This document shows, piece after piece, positions 12,771-24,020 of a DNA stretch of 64,000 nucleotides (positions within the stretch are counted from its first letter, which is position 1; each line of letters begins with the position of its first letter). The position numbers and the translations under genes are program-made. The notes under the pieces were generated by a model. The model saw only the letters and a program-made list of their open reading frames with translations, made no database searches and was not told where the DNA came from. This DNA is from Siphonodentalium dalli (Eukaryota; Mollusca; Scaphopoda; Gadilida; Siphonodentaliidae), in contig CP136064.1 of assembly GCA_032622095.1 (NCBI GenBank), forward strand, positions 194,467,948 through 194,531,947, in the 5' to 3' direction.

Positions 12771-12940
12771 TTCATTAGTCTGAAAAAACTGTCAGATCAC
12801 ATGATAATCCACTTCATGACACAGTAGTTGCAAGTTTTCTTGAATCGCTAAATGTCATATATAGCACACTCGTATGGACTATGGCCGGTCTATGTCCTAT
12901 TATGCTTTGCCAGACTCCGCATATGACTGAATTCTTTGTG
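12771..12940. other. Short spacer after the satellite
   Basis: This stretch of non-repetitive DNA lies between the last satellite unit and an inverted satellite fragment. Nothing else was recognised. Confidence 0.5.
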
Positions 12941-12961
12941 GTGTTTCTAGGTGGTATTTGG
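12941..12961 (-). repeat. Inverted fragment of the 142-bp satellite unit
   Basis: These 21 bases are the exact inverse of the satellite block that runs from CCAAATACC to TAGAAACAC. The fragment is about 170 bases beyond the last unit. It suggests that the array sits inside a larger element whose far end carries the same motif inverted, or that a small inversion occurred. Confidence 0.85.
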
Positions 12962-12977
12962 CGCAACAGCGAAGTAC

Positions 12978-13101
12978 CGTATACTATTAAGTATCTAGAT
13001 TTCCAATGTTGAAGATCCCCCGGAGATACCCGAATCGGCTCGGCAATATTCGGGGGATCTTCAAGATCGGAGATCAGCGTCCTTTCAACATTTTAAGAGT
13101 A
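12978..13101. mobile_element. Small palindromic element (MITE-like)
   Basis: The inner arms TTGAAGATCCCCCG (13,009-13,022) and CGGGGGATCTTCAA (13,051-13,064) are perfect inverses. The outer ends TATACTATTAA and TTAAGAGTATA pair with one mismatch, and ATGTTGAA (left, 13,007-13,013) has its inverse TTCAACATT on the right. At about 124 bp it fits a small non-autonomous DNA transposon. No target duplication was resolved. Confidence 0.55.
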
Positions 13102-14571
13102 TAAAAACTATAATTCATGGTATATTAATTATGTTAGAAATTAAAAATGTTAAATTGGTAGAAGTTTTTAAAATCTATTTTTCCGAACACAAATTCAACA
13201 AACATACAGATTATATCTAACAAAAAGATATGGGTATGTGTACTGAACACTGGAGAATGATGAACAATAAAGACATGCGCATACTCACATTTCTTCAGTT
13301 TTATTAAGAGTTTTGGCTTGGACGCAGTTGTTTACAAATGGTAGATTTCATTGCTCAGCAAAGCTATTTGGGAACTGAATTTGATGGGTCAAGATAATGT
13401 TCACTCAAGCCTGCTGGGATTATGACCAGCCGGTGCTGTACTTTATCCTGACTCAGGATGATTGGTGACCTAGTTTCTGGGCTATGGGGTACACCAGATT
13501 GGGTATTGCACAGTTCTTTTGTCAAGAGATTCACAACACACCACTGTCCACAGATATTAACATTTAACAGCCACCTAACTACAAGCGATGTCGGGTAACT
13601 TACTCAATTATTTGTAAACAATTGGTTCCTAGTAATTTTTATCAAAGAATGCTTGATAAATATGAATATTATTTTATTGTTCATCATTCTTCTCAGTGTT
13701 TGAACAGTAGACATTGCCATATTTTTTCTTTGGTATGGACAAGAATGATAACGCGCCCATTTCTGGAATTCGAAATATGATAACATCACCGGGAAAACTC
13801 AGAGAGCCTGGTGACTTGAATTAGTTCTAATTGCTTGATATTCCAGACAGCACTAAAAAAAATGGGGACAAAAAGTTAGTGTAATCATGTATGAAATTTC
13901 CAACTGTTAAAATTCTTTATAATAGTTGTGACTCCCACCCCCTCAAAATACCTCCATCATTCGATCCCCGTCCCCATCATAATGGGGACAATAATTACTA
14001 GTTGGGATACCAGGCAATGGTAACCATGTATTTTAACCTTTATGTTGTAGTGTAATAATGTATGAAATTTCCAACTACATGTGCATTAACTTTTTTTTAC
14101 AAAAGTTGTGAATCATACACACTCAAAATCCAACTTCCACCCCCACCCCACTACACTGTCCCTTCCACTTAAAAACATTCTGGAGATCAAGTTGGCCACA
14201 GGTGTTCAGTTATTATACCCCACGTGTCTTGGACTGTTGCCAAATTCACAGTGCTCCATTAGAGGGCCTGCTTGGACTGTTGCCAAATTCACAATGTTAA
14301 CTGCAGAGAGGTTGTATGTTATTGGAGACGTTCTAATATGACAATAGGCTGGCCTAATTAACGAACCACGCACAGCTAAATACACATAAGGTAGGATATA
14401 TTTGTCACCCAGTGCCTTTTTACTTCATTGGTCAGCATTGGTGAGTATTCCAATTAAGATTCACTTAGGCCTTATATCGTGATGTGATTCCGAATTTTTT
14501 TCACTCCAGCCATCACACAGGGTTCATGGAAAGAGTTGGTTCTATAACTACAAATTCGGTTACGTAGCGTT
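13102..14571. other. Unclassified DNA with small direct repeats
   Basis: Two related blocks near 13,880 and 14,050 (TAAT.ATGTATGAAATTTCCAACT, with GTTGTGA about 50 bases on) are about 165 bases apart. CTTGGACTGTTGCCAAATTC occurs near 14,230 and 14,271. No exon or RNA gene was recognised. Confidence 0.45.
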
Positions 14572-15785
14572 TTTCCGAAGACCCATAACTCCGAAGGTCC
14601 GATTCTCCGAAGGTCAGATTCTCCGACGCCCCGATTCTCCGAAAGCCCATAACTCCGAAGTCCCGATTCTCCGAAATCCCATAACTCCGAAGACCCATAA
14701 CTCCGAAGACCCATAACTCCGAAGGCCTATAACTCCGAACGCCCATAACTCCGAAGGTCTATAACTCCGAAGGGCCGATTCTCCGAAGGTCCGATTCTCC
14801 GAAGGTCCGATTCTCCGAAGATCATGTTTTATCGCTTATTAAATAGTGTACAGTCCAGTGGCGGGGTCAATGGGGCCCTAGGGAAGACCGCCCCCAAAAA
14901 ACATGTCAAATGTCATGTAAACGTCAGGAAATCCCTCCTATGTATTCAAATATTCACAGTGTTCCTGCCCAGGGGAGCCCCCGGACCAACGATTGGGGGC
15001 GACCCCTCCCATGTATGCGCTCCCCAAATCAGGCCTTCGTGATATGCTTTCGGCATATCATATGCATGATATATCCCCCACATATCCCCCACATATGCTA
15101 ATTAATGTGCACCCCTAAATGGGAACCCTGGCTCCGCCACTGGTGTGCACCGGGTATATTATAACGAAACGCTGCAAGAATGTCAGAGTAGCCTAACATG
15201 CACAGGGGCGACAAGTTCTTCCCCGTTCACCCCTGTACATTTTACTCTGGCATCTCATGGGCCAACGTAACGTTATAGTATCTGGTGTATAGTCAGTGGC
15301 GGGCCAGGATTCCCATTTAGGTGCATGGGGACAGTAGGAAAAGTTTGAATATGTTGATGCCCCATGAACGATTTCCGGGCGTTTACATGACATTGGACAT
15401 GTTTTGGTAGGGGCCCATATTGTCTGAAATAGCAAGTAGATGTTTAATGGGGGCAGTGGGAATTTTGGGACTCCTTGGCTTCGCCACTGGACTGTACACT
15501 ATTTAGTAAACGATAATACCCCGATAAAACAAAATCTTCGGAGAATCTGACCTTCGGAGAATCGGACCTTCGGAGTTATGGGTCGTCGGAAAATCGGCCC
15601 TTCGGAGTTATAGGTCTTCGGAGTTATAGGTCTTCGGAGAATCGGCCCTTCGGAGTTATGGGCTTTCGGAGAATCGGATCTTCGGAGTTATGGGCCGTCG
15701 GAGAATCGGGTCTTCGGAGTTGTGGGCCGTCGGAGAATCGGGTCTTCGGAGTTGTGGGCCTTCGTAGTAATAGGTCTTCGGAAAA
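14572..15785. mobile_element. Foldback element with minisatellite arms
   Basis: The left arm (14,581-14,820) is exactly fifteen 16-bp units ending CTCCGAAG. The right arm (15,536-15,775) is fifteen 16-bp units of the inverse, starting CTTCGGAG. Inside the arms, AAATAGTGTACAGTCCAG (from 14,842) has its inverse CTGGACTGTACACTATTT just before 15,506. Further inward, several blocks (such as the GGGCCC region and ATGTCATGTAAACG) are also inverted pairs, so the whole 1.2 kb folds. No transposase is seen. Target duplications were not resolved. Confidence 0.85.
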
Positions 15786-15857
15786 CCGGTCTGACACCAC
15801 AAATTCATGTATAAATTAGGTCAATCTACCACAGTTGGACATACAGTCCCAAAAATT

Positions 15858-15931
15858 AAGGGTTTAATCAAGTTTATAAATGGGTATCCCATTATATTGG
15901 GATACCCATTCATAAACTTGATTAAACCCTT
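15858..15931. repeat. Near-perfect 34-bp inverted repeat
   Basis: The arms 15,858-15,891 and 15,898-15,931 pair with one mismatch around a 6-base spacer, with looser pairing beyond (CCCAAAAATTAAG and TTATTTTGGG). It may be a very small palindromic element or a fold in a transcript. There are no T runs or gene context that would make it a terminator. Confidence 0.85.
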
Positions 15932-15973
15932 ATTTTGGGCATAAGGTATTTTTTGTCAGTAAAACAATCTTAA

Positions 15974-16556
15974 AGGGGTACTGTACGCCATTTTCATTAA
16001 ATTTCCGGTGACAACAACGATCTAATATCGATAATATATAGAAACATAAGTAATTTGAGTCGAATATGTATTCTGTAAACGCTCAGGTTAATAGGCTATC
16101 TTAACATTTAATAATTTAAAAGTTAATAATTTGATATAAATTGAATTTATGACTGGAGCCATAAAATGGCGTCAATTAAATTACGAATTACCGTAATCAA
16201 AAACAGTAATTGAGGGATACTGGATTTTTAAACCGATCGCACACACGATCGCTTAAAATATTATGATGATACGGGGAGAACAATCAAGCCACTCACTGAC
16301 TAGCGACGATACAATAACTCAAATGATTATATGGGACTAGTATGCATATAATATAACTTTTATTTGATTCATTTGGTTGAAAACTTTACAAAAATTACTC
16401 GACAACGACAATTTGTATTTTTGCATTCCGGTAAATTTGTCATCCGTAACATGACTTCGTACTCAACAGACTTTCAAATAATGGAAAAATTGTTACCTTA
16501 TTCTCCGACTCGGAGACTATAGAAACCAACAACAACATTTGGCGTACAGTACCCCT
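15974..16556. mobile_element. TTAA-flanked MITE (piggyBac-type target), 583 bp
   Basis: The perfect 17-bp terminal inverted repeats start AGGGGTACTGTACGCCA (15,974-15,990) and end TGGCGTACAGTACCCCT (16,540-16,556). Both sides are bounded by TTAA (15,970-15,973 and 16,557-16,560). TTAA target duplication is the hallmark of piggyBac-superfamily elements. The interior is AT-rich and has no coding frame, so it would need a transposase supplied in trans. Confidence 0.85.
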
Positions 16557-16560
16557 TTAA

Positions 16561-16919
16561 GTGTCCAAATTTCAAATGGATCTTGAAAATACATTTTTGT
16601 TTTATGGCATATTCAAATGATAGCATGATGTTAAAGGGTTGTTATATCACTTTTTAGTGCTCAATTAGCACAGAATTTTTAATTTTTTTTATTTTCGAAG
16701 TTCGGCCATATGGTGTTTTTGTATGTAAAACAACCTAGGTGTTAAATGTTCACATGGATCTTGAGAAAACATTGCTGTTTTCAAGGCATATTCAAATGAG
16801 ATGCAATACCTTTTAATGCACAATGAGCTTTTGCTCCCTTCCTTGCAGTATGTGCTCCAACAACTTGTACATATAGGTATATATTGCCTGATCTCTGGAA
16901 TATTTGGTATCAAAATTTA
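16561..16919. other. Unclassified DNA
   Basis: Two blocks, ATGGATCTTGA.AA.ACAT with GGCATATTCAAATGA, lie near 16,577-16,620 and 16,752-16,799, so a diverged duplication of about 175 bp is present. No gene was recognised. Confidence 0.45.
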
Positions 16920-17960
16920 ATCCGTTGACGCGGGCTACAAGCTGTACTGTTTGTATGATCTTCATAAATACCATCATGGATGTTGTTATTGAGATAAAGA
17001 TGGGAACGAGTCATTTTATGGACATTCGGCCAAAAAACATGGCTGCCAGTGGCCACGTTGCATTTTACACTTAGGATCACTACAGTAATGCCCTAAGTAA
17101 TCGACCTCTTAACCAAAGCAGAATTATGGGTAACTTTTCAGGATTTAGTCGGAAATATGTATGGTGGCATTCATCCGATGAATGGCAACAAGCCATATTT
17201 CCGACTAATCCTGAAAAGTTACCCATAATTCTGCTTTAGTTAAGAGGTTGATTACTTAAGGCATTACTGTAAATCCTTTGGCACACCCTACAGACCATAT
17301 CCATGATCTGATCATCACCAAACTTCATATTGAGTATCGGGGTGGCCTAGATGGGAACTCGTCATTTTGGGGTCATTCGGCAAAAAAAATATGGCCGCCA
17401 ATGGCCAGTTTGGTTTTTACTCTTTGTATCACTAAATATTTCTACAAAATCTATTAGCATGTGCTGCATGCCCATCTGTTGTCAACTATTAAATTATTCC
17501 CCTACCTACCGTAAGTTGATCTACAGTGTCATTGACACTTTCAATAGGTAATTCGGCCAAATATCCTGGCCGCCAGAAGCCATCTTGGATTTTACTCTTC
17601 GCATGACTAAATCCTTTGGCACGGACTGCAGGTCGTACCTTTAGTTGGACCATCAATGAAATTTCTCATGGCTGTTGACATTGGGACATAGATAGGAACG
17701 AGTCATTTGAGGGTCATTTGGCCCTAAAATGTGTCCACTGTCAGCCATAAATCCTTTGACATATCCTACAGACCACATCCCTGATTCGATCGTCACCAAA
17801 CTTCATATGGATCATCGGGGTGACCTCCAGATGGGAACGAGTCATTTTGGGGTCATTTACCCAAAAAACATGGTCGTCGGCAGCCATATTGGATTTTACT
17901 CTTTACGTCATTAATTACTTTGATACACCCTACATACCACATCCCAGATGGTGGACCAAT
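16920..17960. mobile_element. Tandem-core element, family 1 (partial array)
   Basis: Core units carry GGGAACGAGTCATTTTGGGG or variants at about 17,001, 17,352, 17,694 and 17,831. They are followed by CATGGCCGCCAG and CCATCTTGGATTTTACTC and a GATCATCACCAAACTTCATATGG block. A terminal marker, AGTTGATCTACAGTGTCATT, lies at about 17,513. The array is interrupted by a palindromic MITE. The larger copy is at 19,227-21,300. Confidence 0.75.
17081..17271. mobile_element. TA-flanked palindromic MITE, about 187 bp plus target
   Basis: The left arm begins TACAGTAATGCC and the right arm ends GGCATTACTGTA. The arms pair over about 80 bases with a short centre. The neighbouring tandem copy near 20,926 has the uninterrupted site GGATCACTAAATCCTTTG. 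The insertion therefore duplicated TA (17,081-17,082 and 17,270-17,271), as Tc1/mariner-type transposition does. It encodes nothing and is non-autonomous. Confidence 0.88.
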
Positions 17961-18593
17961 TTGGCCATAGAGTGGTATCCGTCCAAAACACTTTGGACTG
18001 ACAATTCGACCCATGCGCGAAACCAGAAAATGATGACTGAGGTTAACTATGGAGAAAATATAGAAAACCCAATATGTTGTGAATTTGTGATCGGGCGGTA
18101 TTGCGACAACATATTGATTAAATTAATTCAGTTGTATGAATGTGTCAACAAAATAAAATTTGGGGAAACTGGTTTGTTGGGGAAACTAAAGAACCATAGG
18201 CATAGCCTGAATTAGTTGGAAATTTCATCATCATTTCAATGATTTTCATGCCAAAATGGCAAATGGAAAATATCAATTATCATATGGAATTCTAAATTTG
18301 TAAATGATTCATTGATGCAGTTATTGTTTATGTGTGTCTCACCCCCCCCCAACTTTGGTAAAAAATGTCAACAGTTGCCAAAACATTAGATGGAAATTTC
18401 ACACAGGAATTTCCCCAAGATGGACACAGACACTCTCCCACCCCAACAGAGACCCCCCAGACAGCACGTCCCTGCCTAACTGTCACAACAGACCCCATCC
18501 TAATGAATTGTAGAAGGTGGTGTCTTTACTGAAAATCACTGTTCATGCCATTAAATAATTTAAATGATTAATTTTGGGACTTGTTAGTCTGTC
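17961..18593. other. Unclassified DNA with a C run
   Basis: After the family-1 core the sequence is unrelated to other parts, except a block near 18,342-18,400 (C run, AACTTTG, TGTCAACAGTT, GGAAATTTC). That block resembles those near 29,905-29,945 and 48,630-48,670. No gene was seen; the 131-codon frame here starts within the repeat and has no domain. Confidence 0.45.
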
Positions 18594-18770
18594 ACTTGTG
18601 CTCAAGTGCAAACCATTTGTGCTTAAGAACAAATCATTTGTGCTTAAATGCAAATCAGTTATGCTTCAGCGCAAATAATTTTTTTCTCAAGCGCAAATAG
18701 ATCATATTACTCTTAAAGCGCAAATGATTTGCGTTTAAAACTTCCATTAAGGCTTTAGCGCAAATTAAAA
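18594..18770. repeat. Palindromic minisatellite, unit about 21 bp
   Basis: Successive 21-base units approximate TTTGCGCTTAAGCGCAAA plus TCA. At least four are in register (near 18,596, 18,617, 18,638 and 18,659), followed by degenerate ones to 18,770. The unit is itself palindromic, so each copy can form a small hairpin. Two further copies occur at 19,081-19,115. Confidence 0.75.
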
Positions 18771-19226
18771 AATTCATGATTCCCCCGGCTGATCACCCTG
18801 GATTAATTTTAAATGGCACAGGCCTGAATAGCCTACATCATTAAAGTCTATATAGGCCCACCATAAAGCAAAGATAAATAATAATATGTGAGAAAGGCCT
18901 CTCATATCTGTGACATTGTTATTTTCATTTTAAAAAATCTGGACCCCTGTGATTTCGTGGCAAAGTGCCCGGCTAAAAGTGTAATACTGGCAAAAGGCCT
19001 AGTGCCTAGTATAGTGGGTGGGGGGTATCAAAAAGCGATGAACATATACATGTTGGAGGCCAAATTCACATTTAATAAGGAATTGCGCTTAAGCAATTGA
19101 TTGCGCTTAAGCAGGGTGGAGTCTGCAATTTTTTCCGAACACTAGGCGGGGGTTTGTGGGTGGTTCAGCAGCCCGGCTTACACATTTTTTCCTGGCAGGG
19201 CCCTGTATAATTTTTTCCTACAGTCA
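18771..19226. other. Unclassified DNA
   Basis: No gene was recognised. It contains two stray copies of the 21-bp palindromic motif near 19,081-19,115 (TTGCGCTTAAGC), linking it to the minisatellite just upstream. Both probably belong to one decayed element. Confidence 0.45.
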
Positions 19227-21300
19227 TTTTTAGCTGAACTTTACTTTGTAAAGTTTGAGCTATTGCCATGGCTTTGTCGTCTGTCGTCCGTGTGTGTGTG
19301 ATTTGTCAACAATACAGGCTACAGGTCGTACCTTTGTTCAGATCATTATGATATTTGTCATTGTTGACATCAATATTTAGACTGGAATGATTCATTTTGG
19401 GGTCATATGGAAAAAAAACATGGCCACTAGCAGCCATCTTGGATTTAAAAGTTCAATCCATTAGCACAGGCTACAGGCCGTACTGTTTGTCTAATCATCA
19501 TGAAATTTGTCATGGATATTAATATTGACATGTAAATGGGAACGAGTAATTTTGGGGTTATTCGGCCCAAAAACATGGCCGCCAGCAGCCATCTTGGATT
19601 TTACTCTTTGTATGACTAAATTCTTTAGCACGGGCTACATGTCGTACTTTTAGTCTGATCATCATAAAATTTGTCATGAATGTTAATAATGACATGTAGA
19701 TGGGAACGAGTCATTTTGGGGTCATTCGGCCAAAACACATGGCCGCCAGCAGCCATCTTGGATTTTACTCTTTTTATTACCAAATCCTTTAGCACGGGCT
19801 TCAGGTTGTACCTTTAGTCTGTTCATCATAAAATTTGTCATGAATGTTAATAATGACAAGTAGATGGGAACGAGTCATTTTGGGGTAATTCGGCCAAAAA
19901 CATGGCCGCCAGCAGCCATCTTGGATTTTACTCTTTGTGTGACTAAATCCTTTAGCACGGGCTACAGGTCGTACATTTAGTCTGATCATCATAACATTTG
20001 TCATGGCTGTTGACATTGACATGTTGATGGGAACGAGTCATTTTGGGTTCATTCAGGAAAAAAACATGGCCGCCAGTGGCCATCTTGGATTTCAATATTC
20101 AATCCATTAGCACGGGCTACAGGTCGTACTGTTCGTCTGATCATCATGAAATTTGTCATGGATGTTAACAATGAAATGTAGATGGGAACGAGTCATTTTG
20201 GGGTCATTCGGCAAAAAAACATGGCCGCCAGCAGCCATATTGGATTTTACTCTTCGCATCACTAAATACTTGGACACACCCTACATACCACATCCCTGAT
20301 CTGATCATCACCAAACCTCATATGGATCATCGGGGTGCCCTCTTGATGGGAACGGGTCATTTTGGTGTCATTCGTCAAAAAAATATGGCCACCAATTGCC
20401 ATTTTAGATTTTACTCTTTGTATGACTAAATATTTCTACAAAATTCATTAGCATGTGTTATAGACCGATCTGTTTGTTTGATCTTCATGAATATTTTCAT
20501 GGATGTTGACATGTAGATGGGAACGAGTTATTTTGGGGTGATTCCCAAAAAAATTGGTTACTGGTGGCCATTCTAGAATTTAATCTTTGCATCATTAAAT
20601 ACTTTGGCACACCCTAGATCGAGCTAGCTACAGACCACATCCCTGATCTGATCATTATGAAATTTATCATGAATGTTGATATTGACATGTAGATGAGAAC
20701 GAGTCATTTTGGGGGTCATTCAGCCAAAAGACATGGCCGCTGGTGAACATCATGGATTTCAAAATTTATTCAGTTAACGTGGTTACAGGCTGTACTGTTT
20801 GTTTGATCATCATAAAAATTATCATGGATGTTGACATTGAGATGAAGATGGGAACGAGTCATTTTAGGGTCATTCGGTCAAAAAACATGGCCACCACGGC
20901 CATCTTGCATTTTACTCTTAGGATCACTAAATCCTTTGACACGCCCTTTATTGATAAAGATACTTCCAAGCACCACACACCAAATCAAGACTTGATCTTA
21001 TTTTCACATACATGACAGATGTTCTGACAACAGTAATACAGTGTCCATGGTCTGATCACAAATGACTTGTTGCTGCTATTCATGTCCTTACCATCTAGTT
21101 AACATTGTTCATTCGTATACATTATCATTCCATTTCTACTTCCACCAATACGACTATTGTTTTGGTCTCACTTCACATGTACATCTTGTCATACTTAGAC
21201 ATTTCCATTAGCACCTTTCCTAATTCCTCCATTTACTGTCAACCATTAAATTATTCCCCTACCTAAGTTGAGCTACAGTGTTATTGACACTTTCATTAGT
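19227..21300 (+). mobile_element. Tandem-core element, family 1
   Basis: The left end is a small hairpin (AACTTTACTTTGTAAAGTTT) followed by GTCGTCTGTCGTCCGTG. The body is about ten imperfect units of 155-180 bp carrying GGGAACGAGTCATTTTGGGG at about 19,537, 19,700, 19,866, 20,028, 20,184, 20,519 and 20,850, with variants elsewhere. Each has CATGGCCGCCAGCAGCCATC and GGATTTTACTC. The right end carries the marker AGTTGAGCTACAGTGTTATT (21,265 onward), also found at 17,513, 34,932 and 36,637. No protein is encoded. The layout resembles the tandem-core elements described in bivalves. Confidence 0.75.
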
Positions 21301-21530
21301 ACATGTATGTTGTTTGTGCTGGGTTAAAGTACCTATTCCCACTGAAAAATTAGTTTGAGGTGAAACCATAAATGCACTGGATTTCATCCAGATAAATAAT
21401 AGAACATTCCAGTGTACACTTTTAAAACTGAGGGCAAAAATCTATTTAGTACAGAAATTGTTAACCCGTTGAACCCCTACCCTAGATATTGGGTGATTTA
21501 CGCATTTTTCATGAGACAAACTAAACTTAT

Positions 21531-22527
21531 TATACCCTCCGCAACGAAGTTAGGGGGTATACTGGAGTCAGCTCGTCCGTCCGCCATCCGTCGTCCGTCG
21601 AGCCGTGGACACAAATTTGTCAGGAGTTTTTGTCAGTCTTGAAACTTGGTACAGGCATCAACCACCATGGGAACCTGCGCACTTGCGATTATGACGTCTG
21701 TCGGACTTCTTTTGATGGAGTTATTCCCTCTTTTTGAAACATGTATAATTTTTATACCCCCCGCAACGAAGTTAGGGGGTGTATACTGGAGTCAGCTTGT
21801 TCGTCCGTCCGTCTGGCCGTGGACACAAATTTGTCCGGAGTTTTTCTCAGTTGTTTTTAGATCAATTTCCGTGAAACTTGGCGCAGACATCAACCACCAT
21901 GGGAACCTGTGCACGTGCAATTATGACATCTGTTGGATTTTTTTTGTGGAGTAATCCACCCTTTTTCGACTTATAATTTTTTTCGCAACATGTATAATTT
22001 AGTCCGAGCTTTTATTCATACATTTTTAGGTGAATTCTTTTAAAACTTGGCACAGATATTTAGTACCATGGGAACCTGTGCACCTCCAATTATGACGTCT
22101 GTCCGACATTTTTTGGTGGAGTTATCCTCCTTTTTCAACTTAGAAATATTTTTGCAACATGCATAATTTTGTTCGAGCTTTTATTCCTACATTTATAGGT
22201 CAATGTTTTTTAAACTTGGCACTGATATTAAGTACCATGGGAACCTGTGCACCTGTGACTATGATGTCTGTCTGACTTTGTTTGTGGAGTTATTCCCCTT
22301 TTTCGACTTTAAGTTTGCAACATGCATAATTTTGTCTGAATTTTTATTCCTACATTTTTTCGGTCAATAGGTTTAAGATTTGTGTTATTGTTGTGCACCT
22401 ACAATGGGAACTGTTATTTTATTATTTTAACTAAATGTTTACTGACATGTGAAACATCTTATTATTTTAAAAACACGGGGGGGAGGGTATCCTTAGTCCC
22501 ATTGGGACAGTCACACCTCTAGTTAGG
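21531..22527 (+). mobile_element. Tandem-core element, family 2
   Basis: The starts at 21,531 and about 21,753 share a hairpin, TATACCC...GCAACGAAGTTAGGGGGTATA, and then GGAGTCAGCT and GTCCGTCCG repeats. Core units of about 170-190 bp carry ACCATGGGAACCTGTGCAC at about 21,663, 21,896, 22,067, 22,235 and, beyond the right terminus, 22,562. A likely right end is GGGTATCCTTAGTCCCATTG...CACACCTCTAG (22,487-22,523). Two starts and a core beyond the end suggest two overlapping or nested copies. Confidence 0.7.
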
Positions 22528-24020
22528 TAAATTTGTTTTTAACTTGGCACATACATTTAGTACCATGGGAACCTGTGCACCTGCGATTGTGACATCTGTC
22601 GGGCATGTTTTGGTGGAGTTATCCACCTTTTCTGACTTAGAATTTTTTTTGCAACATGTCTAATTTTGTCCGAGCTTTTATTCCTACATTTTTCGGTCAA
22701 TAGGTTTAAGATTACGGTTAGGTTTGTGCACCTGCAATGGGAACTGTTATTTTATTATTTTAACTAAAATGTTTACTGACATGTGAAACATCTTAGAATT
22801 TGTAAAATTGTCCTTGAAGACATCTTATATGGGTGCATATATGTGCCATACATCTGGGTTTTATCACATGATCATATTCCTTTCTCAATGCACTCTGAAA
22901 GTATGCTAAACAATGAACCCTTGTTTTTTGATGCATTTCATGAATATAAAAAGCAAACATGTTTTCTCGAAGATTGATTTATTAAGTTTATTAAAGAATG
23001 AATATCAACATATATATCCTATTCATATGGTTATTTCATATTGAGTCGACTGAGTTTAAAAAACGTCATCAGAAATTGTCTGATTTATATGCAGGTAGCT
23101 GAAGAAGATTAGTCAGTTTTAATTAGTTCACAAAATGGTGCTCTCAAAGTTAGGAATGGGGTTCCGTATGACTAGTGAATGCTAATTCACTAACTGAACT
23201 CATACAGTCATCTCAATTATTTTACATTATATAATGGTATATTTTGAGTATTTCCAAGTGATGCCGTCCGAGATAGGGGTTGGGGTCGGGTCGGGCACCA
23301 TCAAATTTGGAAATATGAGGTTATGTATATGTTTATCTGTTAACCGATAAAAATATATTTAAATTTGTATATATGAGGTTCCGCTATTTAAATTTGGTTT
23401 ACTTTTTACAATATATGCCAGGGTACCCTGCTAGTATACACTATTGAAGCACACAAGCTTAACTGACATTACACAAGTGATATACAAGCGACAATTAAAA
23501 CCCTTTTATTTTTTTTCAGGTTCTGATTGTCTTTTTTACAAGTCACGCAGCATTAGTGTCTTGTGAGATGACTATGCAGAAATAACACAGTGGTAAAGTT
23601 CTGTGAATTATGTTCATCAAATACCATGCAGCCATACCGGGCAAGATGTCATGAGATTATTTCTTCTGGAATCTGACAACACATATGAAGGCACTTGAAT
23701 ACCAAAGACTATCCAATCTGCTATATCACAGCACCAGTCTTTTCGAGGCAGGTACAACCAGCAGGCTGAAAACTTGTCAGGCTATTGTTCAATACATTTG
23801 GTTTGTAGATAACCAAATGCAACTTGGTATAATAATCTACTATATATTTTGGAACTGCTGTCTCTGTGTATGTTTGTATATGTGTGTGTTATAGACTCAA
23901 AATCTTTTTGACCGATCTGACTCAAATTTGGTATGTGGGTTGTAGTTCCCATTCATCTTTATTGTGTGTTTATTTACTTTATATTGTGTCCATTTACCTT
24001 TACTATGGTGTGTATTTACC
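22528..24020. other. Family-2 tail, then unclassified DNA
   Basis: 22,528-22,790 is another family-2 core: TTAAGAT, GCACCTGCAATGGGAACTG and TTTACTGACATGTGAAACATC recur from 22,370-22,450. Beyond that no gene was recognised. At 23,507-23,520 a polypyrimidine tract ends in CAG, and GGCAG/GTACAA occurs at about 23,749. The interval is closed in all frames, so an exon is not claimed. Near 23,950-24,020 the motif GTGTCCATTTACCTTTA links this stretch to 26,890-27,490. Confidence 0.5.

Noticed and set aside
15858-15931. Rho-independent-type terminator reading of the strong hairpin
   Set aside because: The setting is eukaryotic, with no gene upstream and no T run; a palindromic repeat is the simpler reading.
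17820-18215. 131-codon open frame
   Set aside because: It starts inside a family-1 core repeat and runs into unclassified DNA with no recognisable domain.
23520-23749. Interval between a strong polypyrimidine/CAG and GGCAG/GTACAA
   Set aside because: It is closed in every frame across its length, so a coding exon is not supported; a non-coding exon cannot be excluded without RNA data.
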